In this document: in pieces, positions 33,000-40,602 of the stretch | Numbering within the stretch: the stretch's first letter is position 1 | Layout of the letters: each line of letters starts with the position of its first letter | Assembly (NCBI GenBank): GCA_028293805.1 | Contig: JAQGOC010000016.1 | Span: 1-40,602 of the forward strand | Source of the DNA: Gammaproteobacteria bacterium | Lineage (GTDB): Bacteria > Pseudomonadota > Gammaproteobacteria > Steroidobacterales > Steroidobacteraceae | Length of the DNA stretch: 40,602 nucleotides | Direction of reading: 5' to 3' | The notes under the pieces: generated by a model | What the model saw: only the letters and a program-made list of their open reading frames with translations | What the model was told of the DNA's origin: nothing | Databases searched by the model: none | Made by a program: the position numbers and the translations under genes

Positions 33000-33560
33000 G
33001 CGTCCTCAGCGTGGACACGTCACGACAAATCGGGCGAGCCCGCCAGGCCGCTTACTTCGCAAGCCCCGGCGCCGCCCTCGGAAAATGGCGCAGGCGGACC
33101 CGTCGCACCCTCGCCTCAACGTACCGACAGGTAGATCGGATTACCGAGTACCGTGCTATCGCGCACATCGAGCCAGATCCACTGTTGTTTGCCAGCGGCG
33201 CGCCCAGTGAAATCCAAAGGCCTGCGCCGCGGAGCCGCACTCGACCACCCAGATCCTCATCGCGTACCCGCAACTGCAATCCCGGCGAGTCAGCAGGGTG
33301 TTTCGCAGCGGTGATGTTGAAAGCGAGGCCAGCGCGTTGCGGCGCTATTTCGGTCTCAGGGACAGCTCGCGCTCGCAGCGCGCGAGCGCTCTGGAACGAA
33401 ACCGAAACTGAAGCCGAAGCTCGGGAATCCTCCCGGTGCCGGCAAGCGAAGGGACCGGGTCGAGCATGGCATCCGCAACTACGCCGGAGTAAAATCGCGA
33501 CGTCCGGGAGGGGTTCCAACCTATCCGGTGGATCGCCCGACCGGGTGTCCAGGAGGCGCT
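33000..33560. other. Gene-poor stretch upstream of a small ORF, with a possible remnant
   Basis: No intact gene is convincing. On the minus strand, two adjoining frames read like one decayed protein. One frame gives LAFNITAAKHPADSPGLQLR and VRDEDLGG (about 33360-33240). The other gives PLDFTGRAAGKQQWIWLDVR and STVLGNPIYLSVR, with a stop at 33116. I could not name the family. Long overlapping ORFs on the plus strand have Arg-rich shadow composition. Confidence 0.35.
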
Positions 33561-33749
33561 ATGAAAACTCATCGACCATGGCAGCCACACATGAGCTCTA
33601 CTCCGCTCTTCAATCCTTACGCTTCCCCGACTGGCCGGGGTACGACCCTCGATCGCTTCGGCCTTGTCGAGGAGGAAGAGGTTGAATCCTCCGGCGAGCA
33701 GTCAACCGATCAGGCGGCAGATCAGCCGCCTGTTGCAGAGCAGGACTGA
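33561..33749 (+). CDS. Small hypothetical acidic protein
   Basis: A 62-residue ORF with an excellent ribosome site, AGGAGG at 33551-33556, 4 bases before the ATG. The N-terminus is basic/aromatic (MKTHRPWQPHMSS), then FNPYASPTGRGTT. The C-terminal half is very acidic and Gln-rich (LVEEEEVESSGEQSTDQ), probably disordered. No family recognised. The strong initiation signal is the main reason to believe in it. Confidence 0.5.
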   Translation: MKTHRPWQPHMSSTPLFNPYASPTGRGTTLDRFGLVEEEEVESSGEQSTDQAADQPPVAEQD

Positions 33750-34075
33750 GCGCCGAAGAGCGGCTGGCTGGAAGGGCGCAGGGAACGCGCCATTTGCGCG
33801 AAACGACCCCCGCCAGGCGGGGGAGCGCGAAAATTGTTGCGGCCCACGATCGCATCGATTGCAGCGCCGACGAGGGCTGTCGATCGGCACGCTGCGCGCC
33901 CATACTTCGTGCCCATCCGCATGGTGAAGAGCCGTACCGCAGCGTGACAACCGAAGACGTGCCGGGCTACCGGGCAAGGGAGCTCAGTGGAGCGGCGCTC
34001 GCTATCCCGGTGCGCGGTCGCGAATTCGTGTTTTACGATCGGACGTCCGTAAGGCGTCGCGGCTTGGAGAGCTGA
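33750..34075. other. 326-bp stretch without a supported gene
   Basis: It holds only an Arg-rich ORF (33794-34075, plus) with no ribosome site and no recognisable family. Its 3' end abuts the response regulator start. The GGAGAG at 34066-34071 serves that next gene. I see no clear promoter or repeat. Confidence 0.4.
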
Positions 34076-34465
34076 ATGGCACGCGTCCTGTATCTCGATG
34101 ATGACAAGGAGCTGGTCTTTCTACTCTCCCGGGCGCTCGGCAAACGCGGACACGCCGTCACGGCATTCACTGACCCGGCCGCAGCGCTGCAGGCATTCGG
34201 CGAACAGCCGCACGACTTCGATCTCATCCTCACTGACATGTCCATGCCCGGCCTGAGCGGACTTGAATTCGCGCAGAAGATCCTCAAGATCGAGCCGCAG
34301 GCGGACGTGATCATCGCCAGCGGTTGCGACGATCCGAATTGGGCAAACCGCGCCCGCGCCTGCGGCGTGCGCGATGTCGTCGAGAAACCCGGCACCATCG
34401 ACGCACTGGCAGAGGTCATCGAGCGCCTGCTTGCATCGCAGCAACAACGCGAAGAGTGGTCTTGA
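34076..34465 (+). CDS. Single-domain response regulator
   Basis: A 129-residue receiver (CheY-like) domain with no output domain. The acidic pocket is D8-D9-D10 (LYLDDDKE), the phospho-acceptor is D54 in LILTDMSMPG, the switch Ser82 is in IIASG, and K104 is in VEKPG. It would be phosphorylated by a separate histidine kinase, none of which is in the window. GGAGAG lies 5 bases before the ATG. It may signal through protein contacts or a phosphorelay. The downstream EF-G gene is 378 bp away and probably not co-transcribed. Confidence 0.92.
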   Translation: MARVLYLDDDKELVFLLSRALGKRGHAVTAFTDPAAALQAFGEQPHDFDLILTDMSMPGLSGLEFAQKILKIEPQADVIIASGCDDPNWANRARACGVRDVVEKPGTIDALAEVIERLLASQQQREEWS

Positions 34466-34843
34466 GCTTGGCCTGCGCGCTCCCTGCGGCCGCTGGCAGC
34501 GCGGACGGTGCGCGCGGAGCTTGCCAGGCCCCTGCATAAGCCCCTGAATTTAGGGCAGAAAGGGGCAGACCCGAAACGGGCGAGAGCCGGACCTCGGAGC
34601 CGCCGCCGGCGCGTTCCAAAAGCGGGATCGCGACCGCCCCCTTGAAATTCTACGGTTGACTCGTGATATCAATAAGTTGCTGCTAATCTAGGCGGCTTGC
34701 CCCTCGAATCCCTGGATTTGCCCCCAAAAGGCACACGAAAGCGCCTATGCGCGATCAGCTGGGCGGCCATCGGCCGGGTATCGGCCGCGGCGCCGGCGGG
34801 TGGCTTGTTTTGATCCAATCTGAAACTGTCATGGAAATTTGCT
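34466..34843. other. 378-bp gap upstream of the EF-G gene, with AT-rich promoter-like patch
   Basis: No gene seen. The first half is GC-rich with short repeats of the GCCCCT/AGGGGC kind (34538-34568). The segment 34640-34690 is distinctly AT-richer than its surroundings and includes TTGAAA (34642), TTGACT (34656) and TAATCT (34684). None of the pairs has an ideal spacing, so a promoter for the EF-G gene here is plausible but not defined. GGAAA lies 8 bases before the ATG at 34844. Confidence 0.4.
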
Positions 34844-37000
34844 ATGCCCCGTACAACAGCTCTTTCTGATATCCGCAATATCGGCATCATCGCCCACGTC
34901 GACGCCGGGAAGACGACGACGACGGAGCGGATCCTGTACTACACGGGGCGCAAGCACACGATCATCGACATTCACGATACCAAGGATCTGAAGACGTCGA
35001 CGACCACCGACTATCTGGAGCAGGAACAGAAGCGCGGTATCACGATTCAAAGCGCCGCCGTGTCCGCCTTCTGGCGCGACAAGAAGATCAATCTCATCGA
35101 CACCCCGGGCCACGTCGATTTCACGATCGAGGTCAACAGGTCCCTGCGGGTGCTCGACGGCGCCGTCGTGGTATTCGACGGTGTGGCCGGCGTGGAGCCA
35201 CAATCGGAGACCAACTGGCGCCTCGCCGACAATTACGGCGTTCCCCGCTTTTGCTATGTCAACAAGATGGATCGCAGCGGCGCGAATTTCGTGCGCTGCG
35301 TCGACATGATCAGGAAGCGCCTCAGCGCCCGCCCGCTGCCCGTGCAGCTGCCGATCGGATCGGAAGACAATTTCAAGGGCATGATCGATCTGGTCGAGAT
35401 GAAAGCCCTGGTCTGGGATTCGGACGACAAGGACGCCGAGTGGCAGACCCTCGAGATTACGCCCGACCTCGCCGACAAGCTCCATATCACCGTGCCCAGC
35501 GATCGGAAGCTGTTGGCCGACGTCGCCAAGTACCGCACGGAGTTGGTCGATACCTGCCTCGAGCAGGATGACGAGGCCATGGAAGCCTACCTCACGGACG
35601 CCACGGTCCCCTCGGCCGACGTATTGCGCCGCGCCCTGCGCAAGGGCACGCTGCATTCCGCGTTTACTCCGGTGCTTTGCGGCTCATCCTACAAGAACAA
35701 GGGTGTGCAGCAGGTGCTCGATGCGGTGGTCGATTATCTGCCGGCTCCGACGGATGTGGCCTCCATCAAAACCGTCGACGCCGACGGCGAGCCGGTCGGC
35801 GAGCGCATTTGCTCCGATGACGAGCCGTTCTCCGCGCTGGCCTTCAAGGTCATCAACGATGCCTACGGCGCCCTCACCTTCATCCGTGTGTATTCGGGTG
35901 TCCTGACCAAGGGCGCGTCGGTGCAGAACTCCACGCGCGGCAAACGCGAGAAGATCGGCCGCATGGTCGAGATGTTCGCGAAAGAAGCGAACCCGGTGGA
36001 AGAGGCGCGCGCCGGCGACATCATTGCCCTCGTGTCCCTCGCGGATACGGAAACGGGCGATACGCTCTGCGATTCCGCGAATCCGGTGGTGCTGGAGCGC
36101 ATGCGCTTTCCAGACCCCGTCATCAGCGTGTCGGTGAAATCCAAGCTCAAGACCGAGCAGGAGAAGTTCGCCGCTGCGCTGGGCAAGATGGTCCGTGCCG
36201 ACCCTTCCCTGCACCTGGAAACCGATCGTGAGACCGGCCAGACGATCCTGCGCGGCATGGGCGAGCTTCACCTGGAGGTCACGCTCGACCGCATGCGCAC
36301 CGAATTCGGTGTCGAGGGCGTCATGGGCGAGCCGCAGGTGGCGTACCGCGAAACCTTCACCAAGAAAATCACGGAACAATACGTCCACAAGAAGCAGACC
36401 GGCGGCTCGGGCCAGTTCGCGGAAGTCTGGATCGTTTTCGAGCCGCTGGAGCGCAGCGCCGGCTTCGAGTTCGTCGATAAGACCGTGGGTGGCTCCGTAC
36501 CGCGGGAGTTTGTCCCGGCGGTGGAGAAAGGCCTGCGGAACCAGAAGGAAGACGGTGTGCTCGCACATTACCCGACGGTGGATTTCCGGGCGACGCTCAT
36601 CGACGGTAGTTATCACGACGTCGATTCGAATGCGCTGACCTTCGAGATCGCCGCCAAGGCCGCTTTCCGCGAAGGGCTCCGCAAGGCAGCGCCCATCCTG
36701 CTCGAGCCGGTGATGAAGGTCGAGACGGTAACGCCGAACGACCACCTCGGCGATGTCATCGGGGACATCAATCGCCGCCGCGGCACGATCCAGGACCAGC
36801 TGGAGCGCGGCAACAACATCGCGGTCGTGGCGGTAGTACCGCTATCGGAAATGTTTGGCTACATCGGACAACTGCGCGGCATGACGAGCGGCCGTGCGTC
36901 GTACACGATGGAGTTCTCGCATTACGAGCCCGTCCCGCGCCAGGTCGCTGAAGAGGTCATTGCCGAAGTCGCCAAGGCGAAAGCCGCCGCGCAGGCCTGA
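34844..37000 (+). CDS. Elongation factor G, stand-alone divergent copy
   Basis: A 718-residue translational GTPase with all five EF-G domains. G motifs are AHVDAGKT (17-24), RGITI (64-68), DTPGH (86-90) and NKMD (140-143). G5 is CGSSYKNKG instead of the usual GSAFKNKG. Domain IV-V hallmarks are present ([30 protein letters not shown]). The switch I segment between TG and EQEQ is about 5 residues longer than in E. coli-type EF-G and reads [19 protein letters not shown]. The gene is not next to rpsL, rpsG or tuf, so it is probably a second EF-G (fusA2-like) with a translocation, recycling or stress role. A strong hairpin follows. Confidence 0.9.
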   Translation: MPRTTALSDIRNIGIIAHVDAGKTTTTERILYYTGRKHTIIDIHDTKDLKTSTTTDYLEQEQKRGITIQSAAVSAFWRDKKINLIDTPGHVDFTIEVNRSLRVLDGAVVVFDGVAGVEPQSETNWRLADNYGVPRFCYVNKMDRSGANFVRCVDMIRKRLSARPLPVQLPIGSEDNFKGMIDLVEMKALVWDSDDKDAEWQTLEITPDLADKLHITVPSDRKLLADVAKYRTELVDTCLEQDDEAMEAYLTDATVPSADVLRRALRKGTLHSAFTPVLCGSSYKNKGVQQVLDAVVDYLPAPTDVASIKTVDADGEPVGERICSDDEPFSALAFKVINDAYGALTFIRVYSGVLTKGASVQNSTRGKREKIGRMVEMFAKEANPVEEARAGDIIALVSLADTETGDTLCDSANPVVLERMRFPDPVISVSVKSKLKTEQEKFAAALGKMVRADPSLHLETDRETGQTILRGMGELHLEVTLDRMRTEFGVEGVMGEPQVAYRETFTKKITEQYVHKKQTGGSGQFAEVWIVFEPLERSAGFEFVDKTVGGSVPREFVPAVEKGLRNQKEDGVLAHYPTVDFRATLIDGSYHDVDSNALTFEIAAKAAFREGLRKAAPILLEPVMKVETVTPNDHLGDVIGDINRRRGTIQDQLERGNNIAVVAVVPLSEMFGYIGQLRGMTSGRASYTMEFSHYEPVPRQVAEEVIAEVAKAKAAAQA

Positions 37001-37008
37001 TCGTGAGC

Positions 37009-37035
37009 CAGGGCAGCGGATTTTCCGCTGCCCTG
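37009..37035 (+). terminator. Terminator hairpin after EF-G gene
   Basis: CAGGGCAGCGGA (37009-37020) and TCCGCTGCCCTG (37024-37035) form a perfect 12-bp stem with a TTT loop, 8 bases past the stop. No T-run follows, but the stem is very stable. Confidence 0.7.
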
Positions 37036-37041
37036 TGGCTA

Positions 37042-37069
37042 CCCGCCTGACTAGCAGGAAACAGGCGGG
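37042..37069 (-). terminator. Second hairpin, 3' of the minus-strand lipoprotein gene
   Basis: CCCGCCTG (37042-37049) and CAGGCGGG (37062-37069) form an 8-bp perfect stem with a 12-base loop. It sits 17 bases beyond the lipoprotein stop (37086) on the minus strand, back to back with the EF-G hairpin. Confidence 0.5.
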
Positions 37070-37085
37070 CAGCGCGGCCGGGCGG

Positions 37086-37742
37086 CTATTTATGCTGCAG
37101 GCCCTGATCGGCCGCACGCAGCCAGTCGTCCCGACCGGCCGTGGAGGGTAGAGCCTGCGCGGCGTCGCGGGCACGCCCGTAGGTTTCGCGGGCGCCATTC
37201 GCATCTCCCGTCTTCGCCAAAGCCTCCGCAAGCGCCAGGAGATTCGGGGGATATTGCGGCTGCAGCACGACAGCCCGACGCGCAGCGACCAGTCCCGCGT
37301 CGCCATCGCCGGGTCCCAGCGGCCACCCCGGTGCTCGAACCAACACCAACGCCCGCACGCGCGCGGGCCCTGCATGGTCGTAGTTTGGATCGGCGGCTTC
37401 GGCGCTCGTCAGCGCCTCGAGCATGTTTTTCAACGACTCGCCTGCTCGGGTTGGATGTGCCTTCGCCTCCAGGCCGAGGGCGACCGCGTGTCCGTAGAGA
37501 CAGGCGGCGGCTTGCGGGTCGCGAGTGAGGCAGGCTTCGGCGTCGCGGCTGGCCTGGCTGGCCAACTCGTCGCGAACCTTCGAGTCGGATTCGCGGTCAC
37601 TGCGCTCTGCATCCGCCGCGATTGCTGCGGCCAGGCCCTCGACCGTGTCCGCGCTTGGCTTCTGCACGGTCGGACGTTTCGGTGCGGCCGTACATGCAGC
37701 AAGCAGGAGTATCAATACGCCACATCCGACCGACCTCTTCAC
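37086..37742 (-). CDS. TPR-like lipoprotein
   Basis: A 218-residue predicted lipoprotein: signal MKRSVGCGVLILLLAACTAA with lipobox LAAC. The mature part is helical, with Ala-rich repeats resembling tetratricopeptide units (SRDAEACLTRDPQAAACLYG, then LLALAEALAKTGDANGARET). The start is GTG 37742, and its first bases overlap the stop of the upstream PhnD-like gene (GTGA), so the two are translationally coupled. Family marks are weak; the name is descriptive. A scaffolding role for the neighbouring exporter system is inference. Confidence 0.8.
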   Translation of the reverse strand: MKRSVGCGVLILLLAACTAAPKRPTVQKPSADTVEGLAAAIAADAERSDRESDSKVRDELASQASRDAEACLTRDPQAAACLYGHAVALGLEAKAHPTRAGESLKNMLEALTSAEAADPNYDHAGPARVRALVLVRAPGWPLGPGDGDAGLVAARRAVVLQPQYPPNLLALAEALAKTGDANGARETYGRARDAAQALPSTAGRDDWLRAADQGLQHK

Positions 37743-38515
37743 GGCGGCGTTGCCGGACGGTCGGGAAGCCGGGGCAGCACGAAGCCCTGGAGACGCAGGG
37801 CCGCCAGAGTGTCGGCGCCGCCCGCTTCATGACCCATTTTGAGGAGTGCCGCCTGCAAGGCCCGTACGCGGGCCTCGGGTAATCGGGAGTCGACCACCGC
37901 GATGAGAGCAACCGGCAATGGAGGAGACTGCGTCACCGGCTTGAGGTCGGTTGCGAACGGTAAGGTCGGCAGCGCCGCGGCCTGAGTCTGATCGAGCAAC
38001 GCCGCGACTTTTTCGCCCGAAGCCACCTTCCTCAGGGCACTGAGTATCTGTCCGGTCGCTTCGATCTTGACGTCCGGCGGCAGCGGCCATGCCGCCAGAG
38101 CCCAATGCCGCACAAAATCGGGCGCATAGCCCGCAACACTGACTATGGTGTACCCGCTCATCGAGGCTGGGCCGGTCACGCGGCCGACTTTCGCTACCAG
38201 CGTCCACCGCTCCTCGGGCCCGGTGCCCACCATGTTCGCCTGCACCAGGGGCGTCAGATGGAGCTGCGCAGCGTGCTCGACAAAGAACGGATAAGGCACG
38301 AAAGCCAGCGCCGCCTCGGGACTGCCGAGCTTCGCCAGCCCACCCTCCTCGGTCGGGTCGTACACCGCCTTGAGACTACCCGGGGGCCAACCGGCAGCCG
38401 TCGCGGCGGCGCTCGCGAACTGGTCGACCAGCGGCTGGGCGTCCCCGGTTCCGCCGGGATACCCCGGAGCGCAGAACACGAGGGTTGCGACCGCAGCTGC
38501 CAATAATGTGACCAT
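37739..38515 (-). CDS. PhnD-like periplasmic binding protein
   Basis: A 258-residue exported protein. The N-terminus is a hydrophobic signal (VTLLAAAVATLVFCAPGYP). The body resembles PhnD/SsuA-type ligand-binding proteins: LVDQFASAAATAAGWPPGSL, PEAALAFVPYPFFVEHA, then a second lobe beginning VSVAGYAPDFV and ending VDSRLPEARVRALQAALLKM. There is no ABC permease or ATPase beside it. It is coupled to the TPR-like lipoprotein and diverges from the MMPL exporter gene 66 bp away. Ligand unknown. No strong ribosome site precedes ATG 38515. Confidence 0.72.
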   Translation of the reverse strand: MVTLLAAAVATLVFCAPGYPGGTGDAQPLVDQFASAAATAAGWPPGSLKAVYDPTEEGGLAKLGSPEAALAFVPYPFFVEHAAQLHLTPLVQANMVGTGPEERWTLVAKVGRVTGPASMSGYTIVSVAGYAPDFVRHWALAAWPLPPDVKIEATGQILSALRKVASGEKVAALLDQTQAAALPTLPFATDLKPVTQSPPLPVALIAVVDSRLPEARVRALQAALLKMGHEAGGADTLAALRLQGFVLPRLPDRPATPP

Positions 38516-38581
38516 GGCATTAGGCTATCATTCCCGCGCGCTGAGGGCTCACGCAGTCGGCAGGCGCGTTCATCCATCAGC

Positions 38582-40602
38582 GTGCCCGCCTCGCCCAAGG
38601 TGCTCCAGATTTTCCTCCATGTGTTGCGGTTGAGACGCTGGATCGTCGGCGCATTTCTGGTCCTGACTGTCGCCGGCATCTACGGCGCCACACGGATACC
38701 CAACAATTCCTCGATCGACCGTCTGATCGTTGCCGACGATCCGGTGGCGCGCGCCACGCTCGATTTCGAGCGAGTGTTTCCCGAAGGCGATCAGGCGCTC
38801 ATTTTGCTGGAGTCGCCGGACCCCCTGAGTCTCACAGCGCTGCGCGCCGCCAGTCGAGCCGAGAGCCAGCTCGCGAAGATTCCGCACGTCGAGGCACAGA
38901 GCCTCCTGACCCTTTACCGTCACGGGCGGCCGGCCGCGGAAATCACCCCTGCCGACGCTGAACGGGTGCGGGCGTTTGCGACGGGCACCCGGCTCTTCCG
39001 CCGCGCCGGGCTGCTGGGTGATCACTATCTCGGGATCGCGCTCGTATTGCGCGTGACCTCACCCGCCGAGCGCGACCGAACATTGGCGGCAATCGATTCG
39101 ATTGTCCTGCCGCTCGAAGCCCCCGGTGGCCCCTTTACCGCGGTCCGGCGCGTCGGATCGCCGTGGCTCGATGCCTGGCTCGAGCGCCAAACGAGTACGG
39201 CGACGAAACGGTTCATGCCGCTATTTGGCATCTTCCTGATGGCGTTGGTGCTCATCGTTTATCGCTCCTGGCGGGCACTGGGCGCCATCGTTCTCACCCT
39301 CGGCGCCGTGGTCGCGATTGCGGTGGGGCTGGCCGACATCTTCGGCTGGTCCAACACGGTCGTGTCGACGCTTGTCCCACTGACCGTGATGGTCACGACG
39401 ACCGCAACACTCGTATACATTCACTCGCGGTACATGGAGCCGGGCAATGCGCCGACTCTCCTCGAGCATCACGCACGCGCTCTCGCCAACAAATTCCTGC
39501 CATGCACGGCCTCGATGTTCGCGACCGCGGTCGGCTTCGCTGCACTCGCTGTTTCGGACATTCGCCCGGTACGCGAGATGGGCCTGTGGACGGCCTGCGG
39601 CCTGATCGTCGCCTGGATATCCTGTTTCACATTATTTCCCGCGCTGCAGTCGCTGCTGCGCACCCCGCTGCGGTCGGAACGTGTCCCGGCAGGCAAGTGG
39701 TTCCCCGGCTTCGTCGAAGTGCTCGTCCCTGCGAGCCGCCGCTACCGCTGGCCGCTGGTCGGGGGGGCCGTCGTGTTGATGTTGTGTGGGGCCGTCTCGT
39801 TGTTCGGCATACCCGGGAAGCTCGCACCGCTGCCGTTGGAGACCGATGCGCTGACTTACGTCAATCCGAGCGAGCGCGTGGCACAGGATACGCGTCGTTT
39901 TCAACAAACCGACGGGCTGGATGTGACCGACCTCTGGCTGCAGACGCGGTCCGGCCATGCGCTGGATCCGGACTTCCTGCATGCCGTCGAGAAATTGACG
40001 AGCCGACTCGAGCACGATTCGCGCATTACCGCGGTCGATGGTCCGACCTCGGTGCTGCGTTGGGCGCGCTATGTCGAATCCGGATCCGATCAGCTGCCGG
40101 ACGACGACGCCTCCTGGAAGAAACTCGCCGCCGATCTCGAACAGATCATGCTGACCGAGCCAGGTGCGCGCAATTATGTCGACGTGAAGGATCTCGCGAG
40201 TGTTCGGCTCAGCATCCGTGGACGCGCGGAGCTCTTCGGCCGAACAGGAGCCATGCGCAGGTTCATAGAGCAGACGTGGGCCGCGGTGCAGAAGGAGGAG
40301 CCGCCGCTGCGCGACGTTCGCGGCCAGGTTGTCGGCAAGGGAGCTCTTTCCGGAGAGATCACCGAGCGGCTGGTGCCCACGCTCTCGGAAAGCTTCGCGC
40401 TCACGGCAAGCGTCATCTTTCTCGCGTTCCTGGTGGTGTTTCGCAGCCCCTCCGCCCGCCTGATGACGATGATTCCCTCTCTGTTCGCGATCCTGTCCGT
40501 GTTTCTGGTGATGCGGGCAGCCGGCATTCCGCTCAATATCGCGACCATTCTCATCGGCTCGACCGTGCTGGGCGCGACTGAGAACGACCAGATTCACTTC
40601 TT
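38582..40602 (+). CDS. MMPL/RND superfamily exporter (3' end outside window)
   Basis: The frame is open from GTG 38582 to the window end (673 codons, no stop). An N-terminal membrane helix (WIVGAFLVLTVAGIYGA) is followed by a periplasmic loop beginning SSIDRLIVADDPVARATLDF. Next is a first block of helices, including RFMPLFGIFLMALVLIVYRS and VPLTVMVTTTATLVYIHSRY, and then a second copy of the same topology ending at GSTVLGATENDQIHF. This doubled layout is the RND/MMPL type, as in HpnN-like lipid and hopanoid exporters. The start lacks a strong ribosome site, but homologues begin close to it. The cargo is probably a lipid or hydrophobic molecule. Confidence 0.88.
   Translation, partial: MPASPKVLQIFLHVLRLRRWIVGAFLVLTVAGIYGATRIPNNSSIDRLIVADDPVARATLDFERVFPEGDQALILLESPDPLSLTALRAASRAESQLAKIPHVEAQSLLTLYRHGRPAAEITPADAERVRAFATGTRLFRRAGLLGDHYLGIALVLRVTSPAERDRTLAAIDSIVLPLEAPGGPFTAVRRVGSPWLDAWLERQTSTATKRFMPLFGIFLMALVLIVYRSWRALGAIVLTLGAVVAIAVGLADIFGWSNTVVSTLVPLTVMVTTTATLVYIHSRYMEPGNAPTLLEHHARALANKFLPCTASMFATAVGFAALAVSDIRPVREMGLWTACGLIVAWISCFTLFPALQSLLRTPLRSERVPAGKWFPGFVEVLVPASRRYRWPLVGGAVVLMLCGAVSLFGIPGKLAPLPLETDALTYVNPSERVAQDTRRFQQTDGLDVTDLWLQTRSGHALDPDFLHAVEKLTSRLEHDSRITAVDGPTSVLRWARYVESGSDQLPDDDASWKKLAADLEQIMLTEPGARNYVDVKDLASVRLSIRGRAELFGRTGAMRRFIEQTWAAVQKEEPPLRDVRGQVVGKGALSGEITERLVPTLSESFALTASVIFLAFLVVFRSPSARLMTMIPSLFAILSVFLVMRAAGIPLNIATILIGSTVLGATENDQIHF

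Noticed and set aside
33011-33685. 224-codon plus-strand ORF in the gene-poor region
   Set aside because: Arg/Ser-rich shadow-like composition, no ribosome site, and it overlaps the better-supported small ORF at 33561.
34656-34689. TTGACT and TAATCT as a sigma-70 promoter for the EF-G gene
   Set aside because: The spacer would be 22 bp, too long for a confident call; kept only as an AT-rich patch.
39163-40581. 472-codon plus-strand ORF near the window end
   Set aside because: Frame-shifted shadow of the MMPL exporter, which is open from 38582 to the window end in another frame and has membrane segments and family motifs.
1-40602. CRISPR array, tRNA/rRNA genes, insertion sequences or prophage
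   Set aside because: Reading both strands I saw no regularly spaced repeats, cloverleaf-like genes, transposase, integrase or terminal inverted repeats.

Overview
The window is GC-rich, densely coded chromosomal DNA. The gene content suggests a gammaproteobacterium, possibly of the Steroidobacter/Nevskia/Xanthomonad type. The clues are a TonB-receptor remnant of the VTVTATRR class, a KPN_02809-type metallopeptidase, AsmA, a PQQ alcohol dehydrogenase with a fused cytochrome c, and a small-protein cluster of the DUF6496/DUF3175 kind. The taxonomic placement is inference only. I see no rRNA, tRNA, CRISPR array, insertion sequence or phage gene. Nearly all long ORFs opposite the listed genes are antisense shadows of high-GC codons.

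Layout. 1-6.3 kb: the 3' end of an amidohydrolase, a two-gene ABC importer of the OpuB/EgtU type (minus), an FAD monooxygenase, a CPA2 cation/proton antiporter and an OsmC peroxidase. 6.4-10 kb: a peroxiredoxin-glutaredoxin fusion, a decayed SDR gene, a DUF427 protein, an orphan PrnB-family protein and a single-domain asparaginase homologue. 10-13.9 kb: two SDR oxidoreductases, a neutral zinc metallopeptidase and a GlxA-type AraC regulator divergent from the second SDR. 13.9-15.5 kb: a tight minus-strand cluster of four small proteins (basic-tailed DUF6496, EF-hand, DUF3175, Cys-rich copper-binding). 15.6-16.6 kb: a wrecked TonB receptor behind a structured leader.

16.7-24.1 kb: a nitrilase-family amidase divergent from gamma-glutamyltransferase, a transketolase-like enzyme, a small lipoprotein, Dps and a secreted FG-GAP-like protein. 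24.4-30.6 kb: two hairpins, then a ROK-family protein whose motifs run in circularly permuted order, a coupled small ORF, AsmA, a polysaccharide flippase with no canonical start at its natural N-terminus, and a CsgG-like protein with an SH3-like tail. 30.7-34.5 kb: a PQQ quinohemoprotein dehydrogenase carrying an Asp-x-Asp metal-site motif, a gene-poor stretch with one small ORF and a possible gene remnant, and a single-domain response regulator. 34.8-40.6 kb: a stand-alone divergent EF-G, a translationally coupled pair (PhnD-like periplasmic protein and TPR-like lipoprotein), and a divergent MMPL/RND exporter running off the window.

Themes are oxidative and osmotic stress (OsmC, Prx-Grx, Dps, Opu importer, antiporter, GGT and amidase) and envelope maintenance (AsmA, flippase, CsgG-like, MMPL). 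The most unusual item is the ROK protein at 24503-25585. Next are the possibly lanthanide-type PQQ dehydrogenase, the divergent EF-G, the orphan PrnB homologue and the small-protein operon at 13893-15449.
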